A stretch of DNA of 20,347 bases from MESE01 sp036675035 (GTDB lineage Bacteria > Pseudomonadota > Gammaproteobacteria > Burkholderiales > Burkholderiaceae_D): contig JAKFFO010000018.1 of NCBI GenBank assembly GCA_036675035.1, forward strand, positions 1-20,347, read 5' to 3'. The notes beneath the pieces were generated by a model, which did no database searches, was not told where the DNA came from, and worked only from the letters and a program-made list of their open reading frames with translations. Numbering within the stretch: the stretch's first letter is position 1; every line of letters starts with the position of its first letter. Below, in pieces: positions 1 through 7,512 of the stretch. The translations under genes were made by a program, and so were the position numbers.

Positions 1-381
1 GGGCCACAATATCTTGTGGTCAAGATCGGCAAGCCAAGGCAAGGTAATCGCGCGCGCATAAAACAGAGCACCGAAGAATGCCGCGAAAAACATCACCTCC
101 GAAAAGATGAACCAGCTCATGCTCCAGCGGTACGACGTGTCGATCCGCGCGTTATACATGCCGCCTTCCGACTCGGCGATCGAATCGCCGAACCAGTTGT
201 ACAACACGACGATGAAAGCCAGGATGCCGGCGATATTCGCATAAGGCCCCCAGGCGATGTCGTTTACCCATGCCGATGCACCGGCCATCGTCAGGAGCAG
301 CGACGCCCCTGCCAATACCGGCCATCTGGACGGGCCCGGTACAAAGTAATAAGGCGCGTTAGCGTGTTGTTGAGAACTCAT
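1..381 (-). CDS. coxC: Cytochrome c oxidase subunit III, N-terminal 127 residues (3' end outside window)
   Basis: Reading the minus strand from the ATG at 381 gives 127 residues starting MSSQQHANAPYYFVPGPSRWP, a typical betaproteobacterial CoxC start. Hydrophobic segments lie at about residues 20-36 and 48-63, followed by the subunit III stretch SYRWSMSWFIFSEVMFFAAFF. CoxC is a seven-helix membrane subunit of heme-copper oxidases that helps stability and proton uptake. The frame is open to the window edge, so the gene is cut by the window, not broken. An in-frame ATG lies two codons upstream (387), but the GGAG at about 393-396 is better spaced from 381. It is the last visible gene of the cox operon, separated from the DUF2970 gene by 183 bases that hold a hairpin. 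Family assignment is secure. Confidence 0.95.
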   Translation of the reverse strand, partial: MSSQQHANAPYYFVPGPSRWPVLAGASLLLTMAGASAWVNDIAWGPYANIAGILAFIVVLYNWFGDSIAESEGGMYNARIDTSYRWSMSWFIFSEVMFFAAFFGALFYARAITLPWLADLDHKILWP

Positions 382-447
382 CTCCATCTTCTCCAAGGTT
401 CAAGCTTATCGAGTTTCACATAGTTTGCGTAGCAAATTATGTCGGTT

Positions 448-482
448 CTCACCCTCTCCCTCTGGGAGAGGGTCGGGGTGAG
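448..482. repeat. REP-like palindromic repeat between DUF2970 gene and coxC
   Basis: A perfect 10-base inverted repeat (451-460 with 464-473, loop TCT) made of ACCCTCTCCC and its complement is framed by a second pair, CTCACC (448-453) and GGTGAG (477-482). The CCCTCTCCC/GGGAGAGGG...GGGTGAG pattern is a widespread intergenic repeat type in proteobacteria. In the transcript it would fold into a strong hairpin between the upstream cox genes and coxC. No U-run follows it on the minus strand, so it is not a canonical terminator; RNA stabilisation or partial attenuation is inference. Confidence 0.75.
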
Positions 483-564
483 GGGTTGAGCGTTCAGACT
501 CAGTCTCTTATCTATAACACTCAACGATTCAGCAAATTACGAATATCAAACTACCTGTTGCCAC

Positions 565-786
565 TTATTGCGCAACGACGATCTTTACAATTGTCACCAG
601 AACAGCAATAAAAATTATGGCTCCGATGAGGCCGGCGATAATCACATGTACCGGATTCAGTTGCGCCGCATCCTTCTCGTAATCGCGCTTTTTTCTAACG
701 CCGAAGAATGCCCACAATATCGCTTTCACCGTCGCACCGAATGAAGCTTTGCGCTGCGCGGGCTTTTCGCCATCCTGTCTCGACAT
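565..786 (-). CDS. DUF2970 family small membrane protein
   Basis: This 73-residue protein has a basic N-terminal half (residues 1-45, with KKRDYEKD) and one C-terminal membrane helix at about residues 47-70 (VHVIIAGLIGAIIFIAVLV). Length, the ATVKAILWAFFGVRKKRDYEKD core and its place between ctaG and coxC match the DUF2970 family, which is common in betaproteobacterial cox operons and has no established biochemical role. It starts 6 bases after the ctaG stop with a weak AGGAA ribosome site, so it is very likely co-transcribed and translationally coupled. A minor role in oxidase assembly or stability is inferred from position only. Confidence 0.88.
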   Translation of the reverse strand: MSRQDGEKPAQRKASFGATVKAILWAFFGVRKKRDYEKDAAQLNPVHVIIAGLIGAIIFIAVLVTIVKIVVAQ

Positions 787-792
787 ATGTTC

Positions 793-1359
793 CTAGCTTG
801 CCGTCTTACCGGGGCCGCCGATTTCGAAAAAAGTGTATGACAGCGTGATCGTCTTCACATCTTTCGGCAGGGACGGATCGATAAAAAATACTACAGGCAT
901 CTGCTTCGCTTCATTGGGACCGAGCGTCTGCTGCTGAAAGCAGAAACATTCAACCTTTTTGAAATGCGCGGCCACCTGTTGCGGCGCATAACTCGGAATC
1001 GCTTGTCCATCAATGCTGCGTGCCTGGGTGTTCACGACTTCGTATACCACCTGAGTCATCTCGCCCGGATGTATTTCAACACTGCGAACCGTCGGGCGAA
1101 AACGCCACGGCCCCTGCGAATTCGCATCGAATTCCACCGTAATGGTGCGGCTCTTGTCGATTTGCGTATTTCCTATTCCCTCCACCAGCGCATCCTGCGG
1201 CGTAAGAATATTGATACCGGTAATTTCACAGATCTTTTGGTACAGCGGAATCAATGCATAGCCGAAACCAAACATCAATACCGCCACCACCACCAGCTTT
1301 CCCAGCATCTGCGCGTTCAGCTTGCGTGCCGCGCTTCCGCCTTGATCTTGTTTTTGCAT
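793..1359 (-). CDS. ctaG: Cytochrome c oxidase assembly protein CtaG/Cox11
   Basis: From the ATG at 1359 the protein has 188 residues. A single N-terminal membrane helix (about residues 21-40) is followed by a periplasmic Cox11 domain with the copper-binding CFCF motif (C138, C140) and a conserved Cys near the helix (C44, in YQKICEITG). Cox11 proteins deliver copper to the CuB site of subunit I. A TTG at 1398 in the same frame would add 13 residues, but it lies inside the preceding small-protein gene; the ATG one base after that gene's stop is the natural start. Position directly after coxA and the small assembly gene supports the role. Confidence 0.95.
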   Translation of the reverse strand: MQKQDQGGSAARKLNAQMLGKLVVVAVLMFGFGYALIPLYQKICEITGINILTPQDALVEGIGNTQIDKSRTITVEFDANSQGPWRFRPTVRSVEIHPGEMTQVVYEVVNTQARSIDGQAIPSYAPQQVAAHFKKVECFCFQQQTLGPNEAKQMPVVFFIDPSLPKDVKTITLSYTFFEIGGPGKTAS

Positions 1360-1360
1360 C

Positions 1361-1468
1361 TCAACCGAACCAGATTCGCTTGACAAAAATACCGGCAAAG
1401 AACGTCAGTGCGAGGAATACCAGTATCCAGGCAGTCCTGCGGTTATCCGGTTTTTTTTGATCAGGCAT
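1361..1468 (-). CDS. Cytochrome oxidase small assembly protein (35 aa)
   Basis: The minus-strand ORF from the ATG at 1468 to the TGA at 1361-1363 encodes 35 residues: a short charged start (MPDQKKPDNRRTAW), one membrane helix (residues about 14-30, ILVFLALTFFAGIFV) and a KRIWFG end. Betaproteobacterial cox operons commonly carry such a 30-40-residue protein between coxA and ctaG, where it is annotated as a cytochrome oxidase small assembly protein; its mechanism is not established. Only one base separates its stop from the ctaG ATG, which indicates translational coupling. It is easily missed because of its length. Confidence 0.85.
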   Translation of the reverse strand: MPDQKKPDNRRTAWILVFLALTFFAGIFVKRIWFG

Positions 1469-1482
1469 AAGACTTCAATCAG

Positions 1483-1504
1483 CAGGCCGGCAGCTGCCGG
1501 CCTG
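1483..1504. repeat. Perfect 22-base GC-rich palindrome between coxA and the small assembly gene
   Basis: Positions 1483-1504 read identically on both strands, with a CAGGCCGGCAG left arm. It begins 3 bases after the coxA stop, which is followed by a second in-frame TGA. On the minus-strand transcript it forms a GC-rich hairpin at the coxA 3' end, 14 bases before the next start codon. No U-run follows, so it is more likely an mRNA-stabilising or processing element, or a leaky terminator, than a full terminator. Confidence 0.7.
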
Positions 1505-1507
1505 TCA

Positions 1508-3112
1508 TCATTTCACTGTAGGCGGCACTTCGAACGTATGGAATGGTGCCGGGCTCGGTACTGTCCACTCCAGACCCTCGGCGCCTTCCCAAGGCTTGTC
1601 GCCGGCTTTTTCACCGCCCCTGATCGACGGCAGGATAACTGCGAACAGGAAATACACCTGGCTCAATCCGAAACCCAGTGCACCGATCGACGCCACCACA
1701 TTGAAATCGGTGAACTGTGCCGGATAGTCGGCATAACGACGCGGCATGCCGGCCAATCCGAGAAAGTGCATCGGAAAGAAAGTCACGTTGAACCAGATCA
1801 GCGAATTCCAGAAGTGGATCTTGCCGCGGGTTTCGTTGTACATGAAACCGGTCCACTTCGGTCCCCAGTAATAGAAACCGGCAAACAACGCAAACAACGA
1901 ACCAGCCACCAGCACATAATGGAAATGCGCCACCACGTAATAGGTATCCTGCACCTGGATATCGATCGGCGCCACGGCCAGAATCAGACCGGTGAAGCCG
2001 CCCATGGTGAACACGAAAATGAAGCCGATCGCAAACAGCATCGGTGTTTCAAATGTCATGGAACCGCGCCACATGGTTGCCAGCCAGTTGAAAATCTTCA
2101 CGCCGGTCGGCACTGCAATCAGCATGGTCGCGTACATGAAAAACAGCTGCCCTGTCACCGGCATGCCGGTGGTAAACATGTGGTGCGCCCAGACGATGAA
2201 CGACAGAATTGCGATCGATGCGGTTGCATAAACCATCGATGCATAACCGAACAGTGTCTTGCGTGCAAACGCCGGAATGATCTGGGAGACGATGCCGAAT
2301 GCCGGCAAAATCATGATGTACACCTCGGGATGACCGAAGAACCAGAAAATATGCTGGTACATCACCGGATCGCCGCCGCCGGCGGCATTAAAGAACGAGG
2401 TACCGAAATGACGGTCCGTCAACGTCATCGTGATTGCGCCTGCCAGAACCGGCATGACGGCGATCAGCAAATAAGCGGTGATCAGCCAGGTCCAGCAAAA
2501 CATCGGCATCTTCATCAGCGTCATGCCGGGGGCACGCATGTTCAGGATCGTGGTGATGATGTTGATCGAGCCCATGATCGACGACGCACCCATGATATGC
2601 AGTGCAAAAATCGCCATATCCATGCCGGGACCCATTTGGGCCGACAGCGGTGCGTATAACGTCCAGCCCGCCGCAGTGGCGCCGCCAGGAACCAGGAAGG
2701 AACCTACCAGCAGCAGTGCAGCCGGTGGCAGCAGCCAGAACGAGAAATTGTTCATGCGGGCGAACGCCATGTCGGACGCGCCGATCTGCAACGGGATCAT
2801 CCAGTTCGCAAAACCGACGAAGGCGGGCATGACCGCACCGAACACCATGATGAGACCGTGCATGGTCGTCAACTGGTTGAAGAACTCCGGCACGAACAAC
2901 TGCAAACCGGGCTGGAACAATTCGGCGCGAATGCCTAGCGCCAAGACACCGCCCGACAGCAGCATGGTGAATGAGAACCACAGGTACAGGGTACCGATGT
3001 CTTTGTGGTTGGTCGCGTAAAGCCAACGACGCCAGCCATGCGGATGCCCGTGATCGTGGCCGTGCGCGTCGTGAGAGTGATCGTGTGCGTGATCGACTGC
3101 GGTAGTGCTCAT
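1508..3112 (-). CDS. coxA: Cytochrome c oxidase subunit I (aa3/caa3 type)
   Basis: This 534-residue, 12-helix heme-copper oxidase subunit catalyses oxygen reduction and proton pumping in the inner membrane. All metal ligands are present: heme a H85 (TTMHGLIMVF) and H398, heme a3 H396 (VVAHFHYVL), CuB H261 (GHPEVY), H310 and H311 (WAHHMF), and the cross-linking Y265. E263, D114 (GASDMAF) and K339 (AVPTGVK) fit the D and K proton pathways of A-type oxidases. The first 25 residues are His/Asp rich with 9 histidines, seen in related proteins and possibly metal binding. AGGAG lies six bases before the ATG. It follows coxB by 18 bases in the same operon. Confidence 0.98.
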   Translation of the reverse strand: MSTTAVDHAHDHSHDAHGHDHGHPHGWRRWLYATNHKDIGTLYLWFSFTMLLSGGVLALGIRAELFQPGLQLFVPEFFNQLTTMHGLIMVFGAVMPAFVGFANWMIPLQIGASDMAFARMNNFSFWLLPPAALLLVGSFLVPGGATAAGWTLYAPLSAQMGPGMDMAIFALHIMGASSIMGSINIITTILNMRAPGMTLMKMPMFCWTWLITAYLLIAVMPVLAGAITMTLTDRHFGTSFFNAAGGGDPVMYQHIFWFFGHPEVYIMILPAFGIVSQIIPAFARKTLFGYASMVYATASIAILSFIVWAHHMFTTGMPVTGQLFFMYATMLIAVPTGVKIFNWLATMWRGSMTFETPMLFAIGFIFVFTMGGFTGLILAVAPIDIQVQDTYYVVAHFHYVLVAGSLFALFAGFYYWGPKWTGFMYNETRGKIHFWNSLIWFNVTFFPMHFLGLAGMPRRYADYPAQFTDFNVVASIGALGFGLSQVYFLFAVILPSIRGGEKAGDKPWEGAEGLEWTVPSPAPFHTFEVPPTVK

Positions 3113-3130
3113 CTCAATCTCCTAATTCAA

Positions 3131-4291
3131 TTACTTGCGCGCAGCCTGAACTTCAGCCGGTTGAACAATGTTTTCCTGTGCCTTGTTGGACCAGTTGTTG
3201 CGGGTATAGGTGATAACCGCAGCAATGTCCGTATCGGATAGAGTGGACTTGAACGCAGGCATCGCATTTTTTCCATTCAAGACAATGTTGATCTGCTCGG
3301 CACGAGGACCGTTCACTACCGCCGAACCATCCAGCGCAGGGAAGGCGCCTGGAATGCCTTTGCCGGTTGCCTGGTGACAGGCTACGCAATTTGCCGCGTA
3401 AACTTTCTCACCGCGCTGCTTCAATTCGTCGATAGTCCAGGTCTTGGAAGGATCATCGGCATTGGCGGCCATCTCTTTCTTTTTGGTCGCGACCCAGGTC
3501 TTGTAATCCTCGTCGCTGACCACATTGACGACGATAGGCATGAACGCGTGCTCTTTGCCGCACAGCTCTGCGCATTGGCCGCGATAAGTGCCGATTTTTT
3601 CCGCCCGGAACCAGGCATCGCGCACAAATCCCGGAATCGCATCCTGCTTGACGCCGAATGCCGGAATCATCCACGCGTGAATGACGTCGTTGGCTGTAGT
3701 AACAATACGGATTTTCTTGTTGACCGGCACGACGACGGGGTTGTCGACTTCAATCAGGTAGTTATCGTTCTTGACCACGGACGAGTCGACGATCTGTTCG
3801 CGCGGCGTGGAAAGATTGGACAGGAAGGAAATGCCTTCACCATCGCCCTTGAGGTAATCGTAACCCCATTTCCACTGCATGCCGGTCGCCTTGATGGTGA
3901 TGTCCGCATTGGACGTATCCTTCATGGCAACGACGGTTTTGGTAGCCGGAAGCGCCATCAGGATGATGATCACGAACGGAACCACCGTCCAGCCGATTTC
4001 GACCGCAGTACTCTCATGGAAACTTGCGGCTTTGTGACCCAGCGATTTGCGGTGCTTGAGAATCGAATAAAACATGACCCCGAAAACCGCAATAAAGATA
4101 GCCAGGCAAATGCCGAGCATCCAGTTGTGCAACTGATAGATATCAGCCGCAATTTGCGTAACAGGCTGCTGAAGGTTGAGTTGACGCACGGCCGGACCAC
4201 CCTGGCTATCGACGACTGCCCATGACGGCATACCGACCGTCACCAGCAATGCACCGAGCATCAACGATTGAAGGCGCTTCGCATATTTCAT
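3131..4291 (-). CDS. coxB: Cytochrome c oxidase subunit II with fused cytochrome c domain (caa3 type)
   Basis: This 386-residue protein has a signal peptide (about residues 1-25, ending PSWA), two membrane helices (about 57-77 and 99-119), a periplasmic cupredoxin domain and a C-terminal cytochrome c domain. The CuA ligands are complete: H205, C240, E242, C244, H248 and M251 (CAELCGKEHAFM). Heme c is bound by CVACH (C302, C305, H306) with M344 (NAMPAF) as likely sixth ligand. The domain receives electrons and passes them through CuA to heme a. The fusion makes this a caa3-type enzyme. GAGGA precedes the ATG at 4291. It lies 21 bases after the DUF2244 gene and opens the oxidase subunit genes. 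Confidence 0.98.
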   Translation of the reverse strand: MKYAKRLQSLMLGALLVTVGMPSWAVVDSQGGPAVRQLNLQQPVTQIAADIYQLHNWMLGICLAIFIAVFGVMFYSILKHRKSLGHKAASFHESTAVEIGWTVVPFVIIILMALPATKTVVAMKDTSNADITIKATGMQWKWGYDYLKGDGEGISFLSNLSTPREQIVDSSVVKNDNYLIEVDNPVVVPVNKKIRIVTTANDVIHAWMIPAFGVKQDAIPGFVRDAWFRAEKIGTYRGQCAELCGKEHAFMPIVVNVVSDEDYKTWVATKKKEMAANADDPSKTWTIDELKQRGEKVYAANCVACHQATGKGIPGAFPALDGSAVVNGPRAEQINIVLNGKNAMPAFKSTLSDTDIAAVITYTRNNWSNKAQENIVQPAEVQAARK

Positions 4292-4312
4292 GATTTCCTC
4301 AAAAGCCCAAAA

Positions 4313-4780
4313 TTAAAATCCTGCCTGACTACCACTCATCACTGCACGCTGCAACTCTTGCTTGAGTTCGCGCGCAAAGTCGCGTCGCTTCCTGTCCATC
4401 AAAAACCGGCCCACTTCTACTCGCATTCCACGAGATTCCAGAGTAATCAGCTCGTGCTGCGCATCAGGCGGCTCGACGCACGTCCAGCGCGGGTCCAGCC
4501 TGAATTGTCGAGAGTGTTCCGCCTGGATCAGCTCTACCAAAAGATAATTATCGATCAATGCGATATGTTCACGGTCGGTCGCATGGCGCGCAAACTGAAA
4601 AAAGGCCAGGCCCAGGCCCAACATTTCCAGAATTGCGAAGCCGAGTACATACCAGGCGCCTTGCAATGTGAAAAATACCGCAACGAGCATTGAGACAGCA
4701 CACAAGGCCAGGTAAACGACTACCAGTTGCCTCGGTGAAATCGAGCAATTGCGCTTCAAGACCCATTCGCGACTGCACAT
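4313..4780 (-). CDS. DUF2244 family membrane protein
   Basis: From the ATG at 4780 the product has 155 residues. It starts with a short EWVLKRNCSISPRQL stretch, then two membrane helices (about residues 18-36 and 42-62), then a cytosolic part containing LVELIQAEH and a C-terminal RRDFARELKQELQ. This is the DUF2244 layout; the family is often next to cox genes in alpha- and betaproteobacteria but has no defined activity. A GTG one codon upstream (4783) is an alternative start and neither has a clear ribosome site. It is the first gene after the promoter at 4837-4866 and is probably co-transcribed with coxB. A role in oxidase biogenesis is inferred from context. Confidence 0.85.
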   Translation of the reverse strand: MCSREWVLKRNCSISPRQLVVVYLALCAVSMLVAVFFTLQGAWYVLGFAILEMLGLGLAFFQFARHATDREHIALIDNYLLVELIQAEHSRQFRLDPRWTCVEPPDAQHELITLESRGMRVEVGRFLMDRKRRDFARELKQELQRAVMSGSQAGF

Positions 4781-4836
4781 CACGCATCACCCGAACCAGC
4801 AAATCGGAGAATACACACACCGCGTAAAACCAAAGA

Positions 4837-4866
4837 AGTATATGTCGAAAGCACACTTTTTATCAA
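4837..4866 (-). promoter_or_regulatory. Predicted sigma70 promoter of the DUF2244-cox operon
   Basis: On the minus strand TTGATA (4866-4861) and TATACT (4842-4837) are separated by 18 bases, matching the sigma70 consensus at 5/6 and 5/6 positions. A transcript would start near 4830 and leave a leader of about 50 bases before the DUF2244 ATG. No other hexamer pair as good was found in the 4784-5004 gap. The gap also holds a GC-rich run at about 4874-4898 that may belong to the bioC 3' end. Confidence 0.65.
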
Positions 4867-5004
4867 GAGGAATAACGGGCGCGGGCGCGCTCGTGCGCCT
4901 TGTGCCGAAGAGTTGGACGACGATATGAGTAATCGCCCATTGGCACTTTGACTACTACTTGCGTTTTGCATGTCGAATCAAATAAACCATGCTGCAGGTA
5001 CAGG

Positions 5005-5943
5005 TTATTTTCTGTTCAGGTCCAACCGGATGATTGCCTCACCGCTGGCGGTCTTTCGCGGAGCAGGCCGGAAGGCATGCCCGTAGACGACTTCAAACGT
5101 CAGCGGAATTCTGCCGTCGGAATTTCTGTTTTTTTCGAGAAGATGCATGATTTGTTTCCACGCGGCGCTTCCAAGCAGGCCACGCCGCTTGTTAGCAAGA
5201 GGATTGCCGCCCCACGCGCGCACGTCGGAAATCAGCTTTGCGGCAGAATCGTACGTCACGGTAATTGTTTCCATATCCATGACCGGCGTGGCAAAACCAG
5301 CGTTTACCAGCATATCGCCAAAGTCGTGCATGTCCACAAACGGGAGCACATGCGGAATGCCGTCGACTGCTGCAAACGCGGTTCTTAGTTCCTTGAAGGT
5401 GTCCGGACCAAAACACGAGAACATCAGCAAGCCATCCACTTTCAGCACGCGACGCCATTCCGCGAAAACATAGTCGGGTTGCGGATGCCAGTGCAACGCA
5501 AGATTGGACCACACTAGATCAGCGCAGTCGCGGGCAAGCGGCAAGCGCGCAAAATCGCTGCATGAAAGGCCGGCGCTCGCCGACGAGGTCGACTTGCCGG
5601 GCAACCACTTTGTCAACAGGCGATCGATTGATGAGCGCGCGGCGGCCTGCCGGCCCCGGGCTGCCCGCAGCATGGCTTCCGATGCGTCAATGCCGACCAA
5701 ATGCGCAGTCGGAAAACGAGATTGCAACGCCGAAAAATCTGCGCCGTCTCCGCAACCTGCCTCCAGTATGCGCTGTGGTGCAATTTTAATTAGCGCGAGG
5801 CGCTCGTGCATGCGCGCCGCCACCTCGCGCCGCAAAAACGCGGAGTCCGCCACACGCTCTGGCAAAGCGAATAATTTACGAACGCGACGCAAGTCGATTG
5901 GCGCACTGGATTGCGCCTCGGAGGAAGGGGTTGGCTGAGACAC
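5005..5943 (-). CDS. bioC: Malonyl-ACP O-methyltransferase BioC-like
   Basis: This 312-residue class I SAM-dependent methyltransferase has motif I ILEAGCGDG (residues 59-67), an acidic residue at the end of strand 2 (D86 in GIDASEAML), and the BioC-type SNLALHW (146-152) followed by WRRVLKVDGLLMFSCFGPDTFKEL. BioC methylates malonyl-ACP to start pimelate assembly for biotin. The region at 100-125 looks like a family-variable insert, and the N-terminal FALPERVADSAFLRREVAARM is typical. The start is a GTG at 5943 with no visible ribosome site; no better in-frame start was seen. It is divergent from the comF-like gene across 66 bases. No other bio gene is in the window, so function rests on family similarity. 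Confidence 0.85.
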   Translation of the reverse strand: MSQPTPSSEAQSSAPIDLRRVRKLFALPERVADSAFLRREVAARMHERLALIKIAPQRILEAGCGDGADFSALQSRFPTAHLVGIDASEAMLRAARGRQAAARSSIDRLLTKWLPGKSTSSASAGLSCSDFARLPLARDCADLVWSNLALHWHPQPDYVFAEWRRVLKVDGLLMFSCFGPDTFKELRTAFAAVDGIPHVLPFVDMHDFGDMLVNAGFATPVMDMETITVTYDSAAKLISDVRAWGGNPLANKRRGLLGSAAWKQIMHLLEKNRNSDGRIPLTFEVVYGHAFRPAPRKTASGEAIIRLDLNRK

Positions 5944-6009
5944 GGAAAATTATTGAAATGAAATGCGATAATCGGTTTTAGTTTACACGCTTGAAGGCTT
6001 TGTTGCTCC

Positions 6010-6756
6010 GTGAATTACTCCCTGCGCCACTGGTCGAGACAATTAATCGCACGCTTGCCGTTTGCGATACCGTCTTCCTGTGCGGTATGCGGCATTACCG
6101 ATCGCGACACGGTTTGCAGCGTATGCCGGATACAGTTTTTCACCCGGATTAAAGTCCGTTGCCAGCAGTGCGCACTTCCGTTGCCTGCCGCGCCTTTGCA
6201 TGGCGCAACGAAATGCGGCGAGTGCTTGAATCAGCCACCCGCGTATGACGCCACGATCGTAGCCTCGGACTATGCACCACCGATCGATCGGTTGGTACTC
6301 GCCCTCAAGTTCGGAAATCAATTGGCATTGGCGCCGCTATTCGCGCAAAACCTGCGTGATGCCTTGCTGAATGAACGGCAATTACCGCTACCGGCACGGC
6401 TGACCGCGGTGCCGCTCGGACCACAACGCCTTGCCGACCGCGGTTTCAATCAGGCATTGGAAATTGCAAAACCTTTTTCGCGTGCGCTCGGGATTGTGCT
6501 TGATCAGTCGCTGATCGCGAGACTTCGCGATACGCAGGCACAATCGCTGCTCCATCCGGATGAGCGCCACAAAAACATTCGAAATGCCTTCGTCGTTCCT
6601 CACGATGCAGCTGCACGCATTCAGGGCCAGCACATCGGCGTGGTCGACGATGTGATTACCACGGGTGAAACACTGAATGAATTGGCCGCCACATTGAAGC
6701 GCTTCGGCGCGTCACGCGTCACGAATTTCGTTTTCGCGCGCACCTTGCAGAAATAG
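6010..6756 (+). CDS. ComF family protein (phosphoribosyltransferase fold)
   Basis: This 248-residue protein has N-terminal double zinc-ribbon-like Cys pairs (C24/C27, C36/C39, C51/C54, C69/C72) and a C-terminal phosphoribosyltransferase fold with the PRPP loop VVDDVITTGETL (211-222) and the family motif LADRGFNQALEIA (141-153). ComF/GntX proteins are linked to DNA uptake and carbon metabolism, but the reaction is undefined in most bacteria. The start is GTG at 6010 with only a distant GAAGG (5993-5997). It stands 41 bases before trmL and is probably co-transcribed with it. The family call is firm; a competence role is not shown here. Confidence 0.92.
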   Translation: MNYSLRHWSRQLIARLPFAIPSSCAVCGITDRDTVCSVCRIQFFTRIKVRCQQCALPLPAAPLHGATKCGECLNQPPAYDATIVASDYAPPIDRLVLALKFGNQLALAPLFAQNLRDALLNERQLPLPARLTAVPLGPQRLADRGFNQALEIAKPFSRALGIVLDQSLIARLRDTQAQSLLHPDERHKNIRNAFVVPHDAAARIQGQHIGVVDDVITTGETLNELAATLKRFGASRVTNFVFARTLQK

Positions 6757-6797
6757 AATTTTGAAGCGAATTTCGAATCGACACAGGGAGAAAGCAC

Positions 6798-7268
6798 TTG
6801 TTTCACGTCGTACTGGTTGAACCGGAGATTCCGCCCAACACTGGCAACATCATCAGGTTATGCGCCAATACCGGCGCACAACTGCATCTGGTCGAGCCGC
6901 TGGGTTTTCCATTGGATGACGCAAAGATGCGGCGCGCCGGACTTGATTATCACGACTACGCGAACATGAAAGTACATCGGAGCTGGACGGATTTTCTTGC
7001 AACCGTTGCCCCCGATCCAAAACGGATGTTCGCGCTGACCACTCACGGATCGACTCCGTTTGCCGGGATGGCATTCCATCCAGGAGATATATTCGTGTTC
7101 GGATCGGAAACCAAGGGACTGGCCCCGCCGCTACGAGAATCATTCCCGTCGTCGCAACGCATACGACTGCCAATGCGGCCGGATAATCGCAGCCTGAATC
7201 TGTCGAATACGGTTGCAGTAGTCGTGTATGAAGCGTGGCGCCAGAACGGTTTCGACGGAGGCGCATAA
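6798..7268 (+). CDS. trmL: tRNA (cytidine(34)-2'-O)-methyltransferase TrmL
   Basis: This 156-residue SPOUT-class (trefoil-knot) methyltransferase modifies the wobble nucleotide of certain leucine tRNAs with SAM. The three family motifs are present: PEIPPNTGNIIR near the N-terminus, FGSETKGL in the middle, and MRPDNRSLNLSNTVAVVVYEA near the C-terminus. The length is that of stand-alone TrmL without an extra RNA-binding domain. It begins at a TTG (6798) with GGGAG seven bases upstream; the reading MFHVVLVEPEIPPNTG is the standard family start, so the TTG is convincing. It follows the comF-like gene closely. Confidence 0.95.
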   Translation: MFHVVLVEPEIPPNTGNIIRLCANTGAQLHLVEPLGFPLDDAKMRRAGLDYHDYANMKVHRSWTDFLATVAPDPKRMFALTTHGSTPFAGMAFHPGDIFVFGSETKGLAPPLRESFPSSQRIRLPMRPDNRSLNLSNTVAVVVYEAWRQNGFDGGA

Positions 7269-7352
7269 TCCCGAAGCCGCGATAAAATATCATTCCTGAA
7301 TTCCGTGGCAAGATTGCGGAGCAATTCAAAAGCCCGACGCAATTGACCGAAT

Positions 7353-7361
7353 TGATATAAT
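7353..7361 (+). promoter_or_regulatory. Extended -10 promoter candidate upstream of pcuC
   Basis: TGA-TATAAT (7353-7361) is a perfect -10 hexamer with the extended TGN element, which can act without a good -35. The transcript would start near 7368 and give a leader of about 145 bases before the pcuC ATG. That is the main unexplained content of the 244-base gap between trmL and pcuC. No copper-regulator operator was recognised. Confidence 0.5.
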
Positions 7362-7512
7362 CATCGCACTTGAAGTGCTTGCATCAATGCCTGGCGCGGT
7401 CGAATGAGATCGGCATGACAAGCAATCTTTATCGCGTAACATCGGACGTGAAAATTTCCGTTGCCAAGCCTGGACTGCCTTGCTTTTTAAACTCTCTTTT
7501 CCCCGATTTCCT

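Noticed and set aside
1457..2659. 400-codon plus-strand frame opposite coxA
   Set aside because: It is a shadow of coxA on the other strand, rich in His, Arg and Gln, with no ribosome site, while the minus-strand reading has every oxidase ligand.
3374..4225. 283-codon plus-strand frame opposite coxB
   Set aside because: Shadow of coxB; the composition is implausible and the true frame has the CuA and heme c motifs.
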